Positions 1 to 9,942 of a stretch of 64,000 nt of DNA are shown here, one piece after another. Position 1 is the stretch's first letter, and every line of letters begins with the position of its first letter. This DNA is from Archegozetes longisetosus (taxonomy: Eukaryota > Arthropoda > Arachnida > Sarcoptiformes > Trhypochthoniidae). The notes under the pieces were generated by a model, which made no database searches, was not told the origin of the DNA, and was given only the letters and a program-made list of their open reading frames with translations. The translations under genes were made by a program, and so were the position numbers. The stretch covers positions 4,512,001 to 4,576,000 of the forward strand of contig JAEMBT020000005.1 of the NCBI GenBank assembly GCA_018873245.2, read 5' to 3'.

Positions 1-1006
1 ATGAAGCAATTCTCAGTTCGTCACTCTCTCGTGCTTTCCTATTTCCGATACTAACAGATACGTACAGCTAAATACATAACGCGCTCAGTCAAACTTCTCT
101 CAACTGGTTTGGATTTACTTTTGACTGAGTGACTCACTAAATCAGTTGATTATGAAGGTTCAATATTGAGTAGAAGAAGAAGGAATGATGATGATGATGA
201 TGGGTTAAGCTGGATTGTAATGGTAGTGATGCTAAATGGAGATGATGAGCCAGATGTTGGCCATAAGTCGGAATTGAATGCTATTGGCTGCTTAAAGTGG
301 ATACAGTTGGCAAAGCATCATTCATTTTTTGTTATGCAAACTCGTAGGTTAGTGTCTCTGTTCCCCTCACTTTCTCAAACGTTGGCCCAACTGACAAACC
401 CTCTATTATTTCCTGCCAGCCCTCTCTCATCTTACTTACTTTTCAAGTCTTCTCGAGTGGCCCATAGCCAGTTAGTTCACTGACAGGACTCAGAACAGAC
501 TTTAATTGTCGTTTGTGGCCAACCTTAAGACAAGAGTTACTTGTCTTGTGCTGTCGGACCGGAAACTTGTGATTACTTGTGATTTGGCTGGAGGCGAAAT
601 CTCAGCTGAATATCATTTACACTCGTATTCAGCATTCAGAAGGACTAAATCCCTGCACATGCACAGTAGTACGTGTTGGTGCGTGTGTACAGAGTATATG
701 TTCACTGTCTATGGGATACGATGTGCGCGAAACAGAAATAAGGTCTTCAGATTCTGTCGATTGACTGAAGGGATTTGTGTGTTTGCGAGAACCAGAAGAG
801 TGTAGTGTGTATGTGTGTGAATCGGTATCTAATAAAGTTTAAGTCAATCATAGGCTTATTTATATCGTTGGTATCATATGTGGAGCTCTGTGTCGACATG
901 AGTCCAAATACTTATATAGTTATGAGTATTAACTGAGTGACAAAATAATTATGTGATTATTTTTCTTCTGCTTTTTGCCTATTTTCTTACCATTGTTTTG
1001 GAGTCA
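1..1006. other. 5' flank and probable 5' UTR region of the Ig receptor gene
   Basis: No protein-coding gene is supported here. The first 850 bases are visibly less AT-rich than the intergenic DNA further on and contain a short GAT run near 186-203. A long pyrimidine-rich tract (about 961-1000) runs into an AG at 1002-1003, three bases before the receptor start codon, so a spliced 5' UTR exon upstream is plausible, with candidate donors around 790-825. No TATA box or initiator could be assigned with confidence. Open frames at 166-483 and 506-805 have no recognisable domains. Confidence 0.4.
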
Positions 1007-4000
1007 ATGCTCGGGCAAATTTTCCTAATTGTATGTATAGCAACAGCTAAATCACTGGTCTTCAGTTTGGAGACAGAGGAATCAGCAGGTGAGCTATTCT
1101 AGAAGTAGTTTAATGCGAGGGCGTGCAAATAGATGATTAGCACATAAAAAGTTTGGCATTCAAATGCAATGTGCGTGTATTGAGCATTAATGCTGCATAG
1201 ATGTTAAGCTGCATACTTGTTATGCTGTATACTTGTTATATCGTATACTTCACTCCAATTGCATGTTCCCAAGTTAGGTCAAACTAGAATAGTCTAATAC
1301 CAATCTAAGTTAAAAACTACACCTAACCGTATCTTACCAGCCCATTCTTTATTTCTGGCTTTAATCCAGAACAATCCAAGCTTTTCTATTGCTTGCCGCT
1401 AATGATGAATTATTGATAACCGATTAAAGGAGAGCAAAAAACACTGAGAGTTCATTTTATAAAATATTGCTTAAGTGCTCGAGCAGTGATGGAAACCAAA
1501 TTGTTGTTCAGCATAAAAAAAGTAAGAGAAAGGATGTCGCTGAGGAAAATAATGTTGAGGAAGAGGCGCTAATTAGCAGGTCAACAGGAGAAAAGGCCAA
1601 CTTAATGCTTGCTATGGGACTACTTAGGGAACGAAGGGATCAATAAAACCAATCTGACGTGCTCTCGCTCTATATCTCAACAATGCATAGCCATGTACAA
1701 CACTATTTCTCAGTTCCATTTCTTCATACTAGTTAGCCATACGATTGTCTAATTGCACGTTTTCCGTTAATTAACGTCGTCCAGCACTAGCACATGTTTA
1801 TCAGTGCAGGGGGAGTCAACGAGTGTCAGGGGGACTCAACGACTTCCAGGGGGGAACTCAACGACTTCCATGAGGGACTGACTCTCACCAAACTGACTAA
1901 CTGCCGTTGAATAGTAGTACTAAATAAATGGTATGAGTGCAGGTGCACGGAGCAGAAGATGAAGATGGAGTATATTTAGGAGGATAGGGGTTGTATAAGG
2001 GAAGCAAAGTTAAACTTGATTATGCTTTAGCGGTAGTAAAAATGAAGTGTTAAATTAAATATGCATGAATTGCGCGATTCGACATGAAAAAGGCATGCAT
2101 AGAGGATCAGAAGTAGTCATGTGTATTCACTTGATCTATTGTTCCGTTGAGGTCTATATAAACGCACAGATAGCTATAAATTATAACTACCAAACCACCA
2201 GTCAAGACATACCCCAACGTCAATATTTGTCTTCAATTGACGAAGACATGAATGCAGATTATACTAAGATATGAGAAAACGTGACGAGACTTTTTATCCT
2301 TTCAATTGTTTTATGTGCCGTCTTTGTTTATATGCCATCTCTGTCTGCCATCTCTGCCTATGTGCCATCTCTTCTATATGCCATCTTTGTTTATCAAAAG
2401 GCGTATCTGATGAAAAATCATAAAGCAATAAATGATCGAGAGGTTACCCGAAGAGGTCAAGTGTTTATAACCGCCATTATGAAGATTTCCTCTGGTCGTG
2501 CCTTATATTGTTTTGTCAGTTGCCATCGCATCTTCTGATGCATATATCCTCTCTCAGGAAATACTCTCTAATGAATAGTAACCACAAGTCTTTATCTATG
2601 ATCATCCATGCGTTGAACAGTCACTAAGAAAAACCTTAGTCGATGAGTCTGTCAGCAGACCTCTGGTAAACCACAACAAAACAGATTTAGGCTCGAGAGT
2701 CAGGCGATGGGGGTATGAGAGCGGGTACAAAATAAGTGAAGCTTTGGTGAAATTTCGTTTCCAATAGATCACTATTAAGCCAAGCATTTATATCACAGTA
2801 AGCATCTGCGATTAATAGCTTGCATTAATGCTCACAAGATTTATTGCAATGCGCATTCGGTAGCAAAAATTAGTAATATATAACTTATATATAGCTTATA
2901 TAACTTATATATCACTTATATAACGTCCAATTCTCACTCAAAATAATACTTCTATTCAATACAACTCTGCGATACACTTTTGCCAATACCCTTCACTGGC
3001 CTCCAGCTCTGATTTTGCCAGATTTGTTTCAGACTTGTTTCAGCTGACAATTGACTGTTTACTTGACGTTTTAGGTGATGCGCAAGTGACTGTTAAAGGA
3101 ATTGTGGGACAGTCGGTGTCTCTGCCGTGTCAAATTGATATAGACAATTGTGGTGAAGTGTATTTCCTAACCTGGACCAAACTGCAACGTGATGAGAGCT
3201 GGTCACGCATCTATATTTTTGCTGATAACGTAGAGAAGCCATTGAGAGATTTGTCAGGAAGAGCTAAATTTTCGTTGAGCAAAAATGAGGCACAATTAAC
3301 AATAAGTCAGTTAAAAAGTGGAGATGAATCGTTATATAAGGTTAGAGAATTTATATTAAGATCAATAATAGGCCAATGAACAATATAAAGATCAATAATA
3401 GGTCAATGAGCAATATAATGATCAATAATAGACCAATGAATCGCTCGTTTCTCTAGTACAACAAAAAGAGCTAAACATTTGTTTTGCGTACTTTTTACAG
3501 TGCGACGTAACATATGTTGCCGGAAAATGCCCATCACTAACATTTGTGCAATTAGAAATAATAGGTATATTTGACACACTTAATTAAGACCGATTGGTTT
3601 TGTCAAATTTACAACGCTCACTCTCTCTTTTTCTCCCTTTTCTCCCATTCTCTCTTACTCTACATCCCAGCTAAACCTTCGAAAGCTTGGATTGAGGATA
3701 AGAATTTACCAGTTGAGAATGGTAGTCAGATTGTCGGAGTAGAAGGCGATGTATTGAGATTAGCGTGTGTTGTAACTGGGGGTAAGCCTACGCCTGTTGT
3801 CAGCTGGAGAACAATCGATAGCCAAGGAAATACTAAAACTATACAACTGAAAAATTCTTCATTTGCTGACAATGTCACTACTCTTGTTTTGACTAAACAA
3901 CTGACGAGGAGTGATCTGAATTCTAAATATGAATGTCATATCGAGCACGAAGCTATTAAAAATAATTCTATGGATCCATATGTTTTGGTTGATGTCAGCG

Positions 4001-7000
4001 GTAATTGTTGGCAATTGTTTAAATTTTAAATGTATATTAGGGTTAATAAGGGCTCTAAAACTTTTTCTACAGTTGGGGTGCAGTCCATGGAAATAGTAGG
4101 TCCAACCGATCAGATCAAAGAAGGCGATGTGGCAGTAATCCAGTGCATCTCCTATTCTAGTAAACCAGCAGCAGAAATTGTTTGGAAAAATGGGTAAGAA
4201 TAGTGTCATATCAGTTGTTAGGCGATTGTCTAATTGTCTATGGGTGTTAGGAGTGAAATCATAGATAAGAAGGTGAAGACAGAAGTTGAAGAGAATAGAG
4301 ATGGTTTGACGATGAACACTCGATCTTATTTAGAATTGATTGTCTCACGTTTTGATCATCTCAATACAATTGAATGTCAGGCTATAAATATCGCTATGAA
4401 ACAACCAATCTCTCAATCGATCGAACTAAGAATTCAATGTAAGATATCAGACCGAAGGCTATTTTATTTACAGCCAACAACCTCCAACTCTATTGTTTCC
4501 ATTGTTTTGTTTCATTTTCAAAGATCCTCCAATTGTTGTGATGGAGCCTCAAAACGGACTGATTGTCAATGAAAGTGCTGATACGGTGAATATCTACTGT
4601 ACTTTTACATCAAATCCGCCAGAAGTTATGGAGAAGGAGACGGTTTGGTATAAAGACGATTCAGTACTGGCAGTTAACGATACAGCGCATTATATTTCTC
4701 AGCCTTCCGGATACCCTATACTTACAATTGTCAATCTGACGAGAAACGATTCTGGCTCTTACTATTGTACTATTGCTAATAGCATCGGAGTCGGAAAACC
4801 TGAATCTCCACTTCAACTCAATGTCTTATATCCTCCAACGGTCAACCTACAGATATATCCTAATCCTTCTCAGGGATTCACAATTAAAGAAGGAGATGAT
4901 GTTAGGATGATATGTGATATTATTGACGGTAATCCGTTAAACGCTTCTAAGGTGAAGTGGATGAAAAACGGGGGTGAATTAGTGAGTGAATTAACCGGTG
5001 AATCGACCTCGCAGAAGGAAATTACTTGGCTTAGCGTGTCTCGCAGCTTAACTGCAAATTACACTTGTCTCGCTATATCTGATGCCGGCTCCAGTCAAAT
5101 CAGCAATATTGTTGAAATTGATGTCGCTTATCCACCCAGTAGGGCCTTAATTAGACAAATCAATGGCATTTATCCCATCAAAGGACAAAATCTCTCTCTT
5201 GAGTGTATTGTTACTGATCTCGGTAAGCCTTCAACAGGCACTGAATACCACTGGGAGAACGCCGATGGGGTCGCCTTTCCTATAAGAGAACCTATTCTTC
5301 ACATAACCAATTTAGAGCTAAGGAATCGCGGCAATGTTAGCTGTGCCGCTGTCAATGAAGTTGGATTCGGACCCAAAGGCACTTTCGAGATCATACCGTT
5401 TGCTCCGCCGCAAATCATTGATTCCTTGCCGCCGACTATTGGGGTCAACGAAAATAGAGGCAAAAACCAAGTGGAAGGAGTCGGAGAGGTGGAAGAACCC
5501 ATTAGTGTGTCGTGTAGAGTCGAATGTTACCCTATTTGTCAAATAAATTGGTACAAGAATAATGAATTAATTGAGGTGTCGGAGTATTATTCGATAAAAA
5601 ACTCCATTCATCCCGAAGAGTTTCTTCTAAACCGATTTGTCAGTGTTGTATCAACTTTAATATGGAATATGAGTGCATTATCTCCTTTAGATCGTGATCG
5701 AGACAGCAATGTTCAATATTCTTGTGTTAGTACCAGCAATCTTGTTGGCCCTTCAGTCCAGTCACAAATGAAATTTTTAGTTGAATGTATGTATTATACT
5801 ATCCATTCACTTATGTCACATTATAAATAACTCACTACTAATACTACACTATTTATCAATTTATTATATATTACTTTCTTTCACACACTAACTCACACAC
5901 GCTCACACACACGCACGCACTCTTTCCAACTCTGAAATATACCAACAAATTTATAACATTATTATTTATTGAGCGAACAGCTCTTTAATTATTCGATTTT
6001 GTGCACTAAAAATTGATTTTTTGGCAGAGTTTATGATTAATATTTAATAATTTGAAGAGAGAAAAAAGGCTAACTGAAAATAGGATGTAATAGATTTAAA
6101 TAGGTTGAAGGAGCAGATCTAAATTAGATTTGTTTTTTGTTAATTCTAAAATTATATTGATTGAGGTGCTTATCATTTTTAATTATATCGATCCTAACCT
6201 GAGCTTCATTACTATATTCTATTCAATCATTTCACATCAATATATGCATAGCCTTAAACTCACTAAAATTAATCTTTCAATATATACATAGCTTTAAACT
6301 CATCAAAACTAATCTTTCAAATTAGATACTCGAGACTTTCCATAAACTAGTTTCTGTCAACTAACAGACTTATAAAAATAAATAAAACATAAATCTAAAT
6401 AAGGCTCAGTTTGAAGTAATCCGAATGTGAAACTTTAGAAATCGAGCTAATAAGTAGGAAGAAATGAGCGAGAAGTTAGAAGTATTTTCTTGTTAGTAGC
6501 AGTACCGATAGAAATCCATTAAGTTTAAGGAGAGGTTAACTGGTTTTATAGTTGACATAACTGATACTTTGTGAATTAGCCACATTCGGGGTTGCGCTTG
6601 TGAACTGTGATCAATACTGTTTAACATGCAACTTAGCTTACATATCAGCCTAGTCTACATATCAGCTTAGCCTACATATGAACCTATTCCTAATATCAAC
6701 TTTGGCTTCGCATCAACTTAGCCTTCATATCAACTTAGCCTACACATCAACTTTTACTTCACTCCAGGCAAATTAGTTTCCATATAAAAAATTCTCAACA
6801 AATACTTGCCCGCTAACCAACAGATTCAATGCCTTCTTTACTAATTCCAAAATGATATTATTAATGCAGTCTTCTATTTAATTTATTTAAAACGTTTCCA
6901 ATAACACGCATGTGATAAATGAAATTGCTTTTTCCTAATTCTATTTGATTGAAATTCAATATATTTGACATGTCATAAGAGGCAAAATAGATATTGAAAC

Positions 7001-7355
7001 AAAGTTTCAGCCTCTTCTATGCAATTTTACATATGATTTGAAGCAAAAATCATTTTATTTGATTTTAGATCCACCCGAGAATTTGAGACTTAGGCCGAAA
7101 CGCGTTGATGTGATTGAATATGACATTCCGCCTGAAATTCTATGCGAAAGCGATGCTTTGCCTCCAGCCACTTATCGGTGGCTCTCTTCTTCTTTTTTGG
7201 ACAAATTTATTGGAGTTATTGCTGACACGCCATTATTATCACTTAACCGTAGTATTGAACGAGATAGAGCCGGCACATACACATGTATCGCATCAAATCG
7301 TCACGGAGAAGACCGAATTGATCTATTAATTAATGTACTTTGTATGTCATCATTG

Positions 7356-7400
<45 letters not shown>

Positions 7401-9568
7401 ATATCTTTGATTGTGTACATAACAGTATTGCGTGTTATGTATCTGAAAACGCATAACTTTTACATTAGATAGTGATAGTATATGTTTTTTTAGACCCTCC
7501 GACTTGTATTATCTATGAAAGCCGAGCTGGCAAAGACGATCAGGATATAGTAGTCATATGTGAGGTGACTTCAGCTAACCCTAATAATGATCTTACCTTC
7601 AGTTGGTTTCTGAATAATTCAACGCTTAACGAAACAATGATGGAAGAAATGGTGCAACAGGAAGGCCTCAAATCTAAAGTTATTATTCCGACAGTTGATG
7701 ATAAACTCTTTGGTACCTGGACTTGTATTGCCAGCAATTCTGTTGGGGAAAGTGATCCCAATTGCACTTTATATGTTTCTGCACCTATTGGTTAGTAAAT
7801 GATTTCAGTTTTTATTTAATATAATACAAATACAATACAAATTTTTAATACAAATACAGCGCAAATACAATATAAAAAACAATATAAAATACAATTGAAT
7901 TTAGACCGTTATGATAGAAGTAAAATGAAATTTAAACTTGCAGTAGTTCCGGAATGGACTGCGCTGGGCGATGAATCTATACTAGTGATATCGTCAATAA
8001 TAGCAGCCATAATAATTACATTTATTGTGATATTGTTGGTTCTGATATGTTTGATGAGACGTCGTCGTCATAAACAAGGTTAGTAAATAAAACTAAGTAA
8101 GAGTCCATGCTTTTGCATGTCATGTCAGATGTCATATAACTGGCCTAACAGTCCTGTATTTGCTGACAATTTTTTTCCATAGAGTCGCATCAGGTTTCGC
8201 AAACAAGAGAGAAGTAAGTTTAATGCACTTTACTTAATATAATTTCATATAGTTTAATACTATTCCTAAAGCTTTGTACCATTCCTAAAGCTTTAATACT
8301 CTCTAACCTTTTTTGCTTGCAATTTGCATCAAATTATTTTAATGTTTATATAGTCCAGATGGAAGTCGTTCTCCGACCCCATCCTCATTGAGTAGTCATT
8401 TATCATCAAATCAAGGTATATGCCGAACAATCGGTTCAATGCAATATACTTTTAAACGTATTATCGTAATATTAACCCCAAACTAACTGATCGCATGTGT
8501 GCTTCACTTAGTAATCACTTACAAGAAAGTCGAAATGAACCCCAGATTGAAAAGAAATGATAAAGTAATCGGTGAGCTTATACTGACTATAGATAACTGA
8601 AAAGATTACCACTCTCTACCAACCACTCATTCGAGCAAATATTGTTTCAGATGTGGCCAAAAACGATATAATGGGAGCCCGAAAGTTGGCCGCAAACGAA
8701 GGAGAAGTCGGTAATAGAGAGATGTATGAAAATATGCCGTTTCAAAGGAAGGTATGTCGCCATCTAAATAGTTGTGATTTTAGGAGAAATATTGATCATT
8801 GGTTTGATGTTAATTTAGAACTGCATGCTATTAAGCCGAGCTTTTATTCCTCAAAGTCATAGCATTGCTCAAATAACAACGGAACTACGCAGAACACAAT
8901 CTGCCAGATTTCATAACTATCAGGTTATTATAACCAATTCCTTATACCTTTTATAACTTCTTATACTGATTCGTCAAACTCTACTTCTCATCATTTTTTT
9001 CTTACTTATCAGTCATTAGACATCTATTCATAAGATATCTATTCATAAGAATCAACTTATAAGTAAGAAAATTAGTTTTGAAAGTTTGAGTTTGCTTCTA
9101 AAAAGATTGTTAGTATTTGGCAAATGAGAGCTAATTAAAAGTTTTGTGAATTGGACGTTGTGTATAGAATACCGGTCCAAATATTTACAGCATATGCGAG
9201 AGGAATGTGGTTTACGCTGATTTACAATTAACAAGTAACGTAACCGCTCAATACAGTATTTCCACTAAAGCCAACCAAACTATGCCGACTCACGCTAATA
9301 ATCATACCAATCATAACAATCATAATAACCATTGTGAATATGCAGTCCTCAGATTTGACAGTTCGCCCTCACCTCCAAGTATATGCTGACACTTTATTTC
9401 TAGCCGTTTGGTATGGACATGGATGAGTTTTTGTACGCTGATATGTACGACGACGTCAAAAGTGGTAAAGTGGCTGATCCCAGAATCAAACCACCACTTC
9501 CGCCAAAAGGTGACACAAGCAAAGTGAAGCCACCAAAGAGACCACCAAAGACTAAGAAAGCCCTTTAA
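1007..9568 (+). CDS. Ig-superfamily single-pass receptor, nine Ig domains, tyrosine-motif tail (nephrin/echinoid/sidestep-like)
   Basis: Predicted cell-surface adhesion or recognition receptor. Exons: 1007-1088, 3075-3340, 3501-3564, 3671-4000, 4073-4193, 4251-4438, 4524-5786, 7069-7341, 7494-7790, 7905-8078, 8183-8213, 8354-8415, 8512-8571, 8651-8751, 8819-8923, 9168-(9239 or 9389), 9404-9568. All introns are GT-AG and phases agree through residue 1139. Residues 1-16 are a signal peptide. Nine Ig domains follow (about 30-137, 138-246, 248-350, 351-455, 456-560, 561-650, 655-771, 772-862, 863-961), each with the paired Cys and mostly the core Trp; the seventh has extra Cys (VECYPIC). A membrane helix lies at about 987-1012, followed by RRRRHK. 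The tail holds YENM (Tyr1096), VVYADL (Tyr1155), CEYAVL (Tyr1197) and a PPLPPK SH3-type motif. No fibronectin III domain is seen, unlike nephrin or echinoid, so the exact subfamily is open. The acceptor at 7944 is an in-frame alternative to 7905. I infer about 1212 or 1217 residues depending on the 3' splice choice. Confidence 0.85.
1089..3074 (+). other. intron 1 of the Ig receptor gene
   Basis: This intron separates the signal-peptide exon from the first Ig exon (phase 1; the Gly28 codon is split). It holds a minisatellite at 1807-1868, a degenerate TATGCCATCTCTG-like repeat around 2330-2395 and an AT-rich CTTATATA repeat around 2876-2933. Open frames at 2065-2274 and 2281-2538 have no domain similarity; the second is largely produced by the internal repeat. 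Confidence 0.7.
1807..1868. repeat. G-rich minisatellite, about 20-22 bp unit, three copies
   Basis: Imperfect tandem copies built on CAGGGGGACTCAACGACTTC, in intron 1 of the Ig receptor gene. The G runs stand out against the AT-rich surroundings. Confidence 0.75.
3361..3441. repeat. 30-bp tandem repeat, 2.7 copies
   Basis: Units beginning ATCAATAATAGGCCAATGAA at 3361, 3391 and 3421 differ by a few substitutions. It lies in intron 2 of the Ig receptor gene, immediately after the first Ig exon. Confidence 0.85.
5787..7068 (+). other. intron 7 of the Ig receptor gene
   Basis: A 1282-bp phase-1 intron between the Ig7 and Ig8 coding exons; the split codon encodes the Tyr of a Tyr-Pro-Pro linker. 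It carries a CA-rich stretch near 5881-5925, a 40-bp tandem duplication at 6237-6316 and degenerate repeats built on AGCCTACATATCAACTT between about 6634 and 6766. No coding exon is seen in it. Confidence 0.7.
6237..6316. repeat. 40-bp tandem duplication
   Basis: Two units, each starting TCAATATAT(G/A)CATAGC at 6237 and 6277, about 90 percent identical, within intron 7 of the Ig receptor gene. Confidence 0.8.
7358..7395. repeat. (CT)n microsatellite
   Basis: Uninterrupted CT dinucleotides starting 16 bp after the donor of the Ig8 exon, in the short intron between the Ig8 and Ig9 exons. Confidence 0.95.
9168..9403 (+). other. alternative 3' region of the Ig receptor (two possible C-termini)
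   Basis: Frame reading from 9168 stays open to a TGA at 9387-9389, ending in a tail containing CEYAVLRF and SPSPPSIC. The last exon (9404-9568) has a clear acceptor and an obviously coding frame (FLYADMYDDV, PPLPPK), but it is not in phase with the nearest donor at 9379, which would also leave an implausible 25-bp intron. A donor GTAACC at 9240 is in phase 0 and gives a normal 164-bp intron. The simplest reading is two isoforms: one retains 9240-9389 and stops, the other splices 9239 to 9404. A single-base assembly error is the alternative. Confidence 0.55.
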
Positions 9569-9717
9569 AGCTGTGATTATTTTTGTTGGTATGTGCGCCG
9601 GTCGCACACATGCTCTCACGTAATATTTATAATTGTATTTCACTTAATTAAGTTTGACTCAATTATTCTTATGCAAAATACGACTAATACCGCTCTCATT
9701 TAAGTTAGCAAATCGGT

Positions 9718-9942
9718 GCCGTAGCCAGGTTGGTCTGGGGCTAATGTTTCAATATTTGTTCAAACAAACTTTTCATTAGAATATCTGTTAACTTGTTTAA
9801 AACCCTTAACTAATGTTTGATAATAAACAATCGATTGATGCTTGGGATGAATACGATCTCAAAGTTTTTTGTCGGATTTAAACTTGATTTTTTAAAAAAT
9901 CTCTGGGGGGTTATAGCCCCTTAGCCCCCCAGTGGTTACGGC
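9718..9942. mobile_element. small inverted-repeat DNA element (GCCGTAGCCA-type ends)
   Basis: The left end GCCGTAGCCAGGTTGGTCTG and the reverse complement of the right end (GCCGTAACCACTGGGGGGCT) form imperfect terminal inverted repeats around a 225-bp AT-rich core. There is no coding capacity, so it is a non-autonomous element. It starts 150 bp after the Ig receptor stop codon and may overlap that gene's 3' UTR; an AATAAA signal for the receptor lies inside it at 9822-9827. Target-site duplications are not clear. Confidence 0.6.

Noticed and set aside
166..483. 105-codon open frame in the 5' flank (Arg run and Asp run at its start)
   Set aside because: The Asp run is a GAT microsatellite, there is no domain, and it lies where the receptor's 5' UTR or promoter is expected.
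2281..2538. 85-codon open frame with hydrophobic residues
   Set aside because: It lies inside receptor intron 1 and is mostly a translated TATGCCATCTC repeat.
9320..9643. 107-codon minus-strand frame
   Set aside because: It is antisense to the receptor's last exons, whose plus-strand frame has tyrosine and SH3 motifs.
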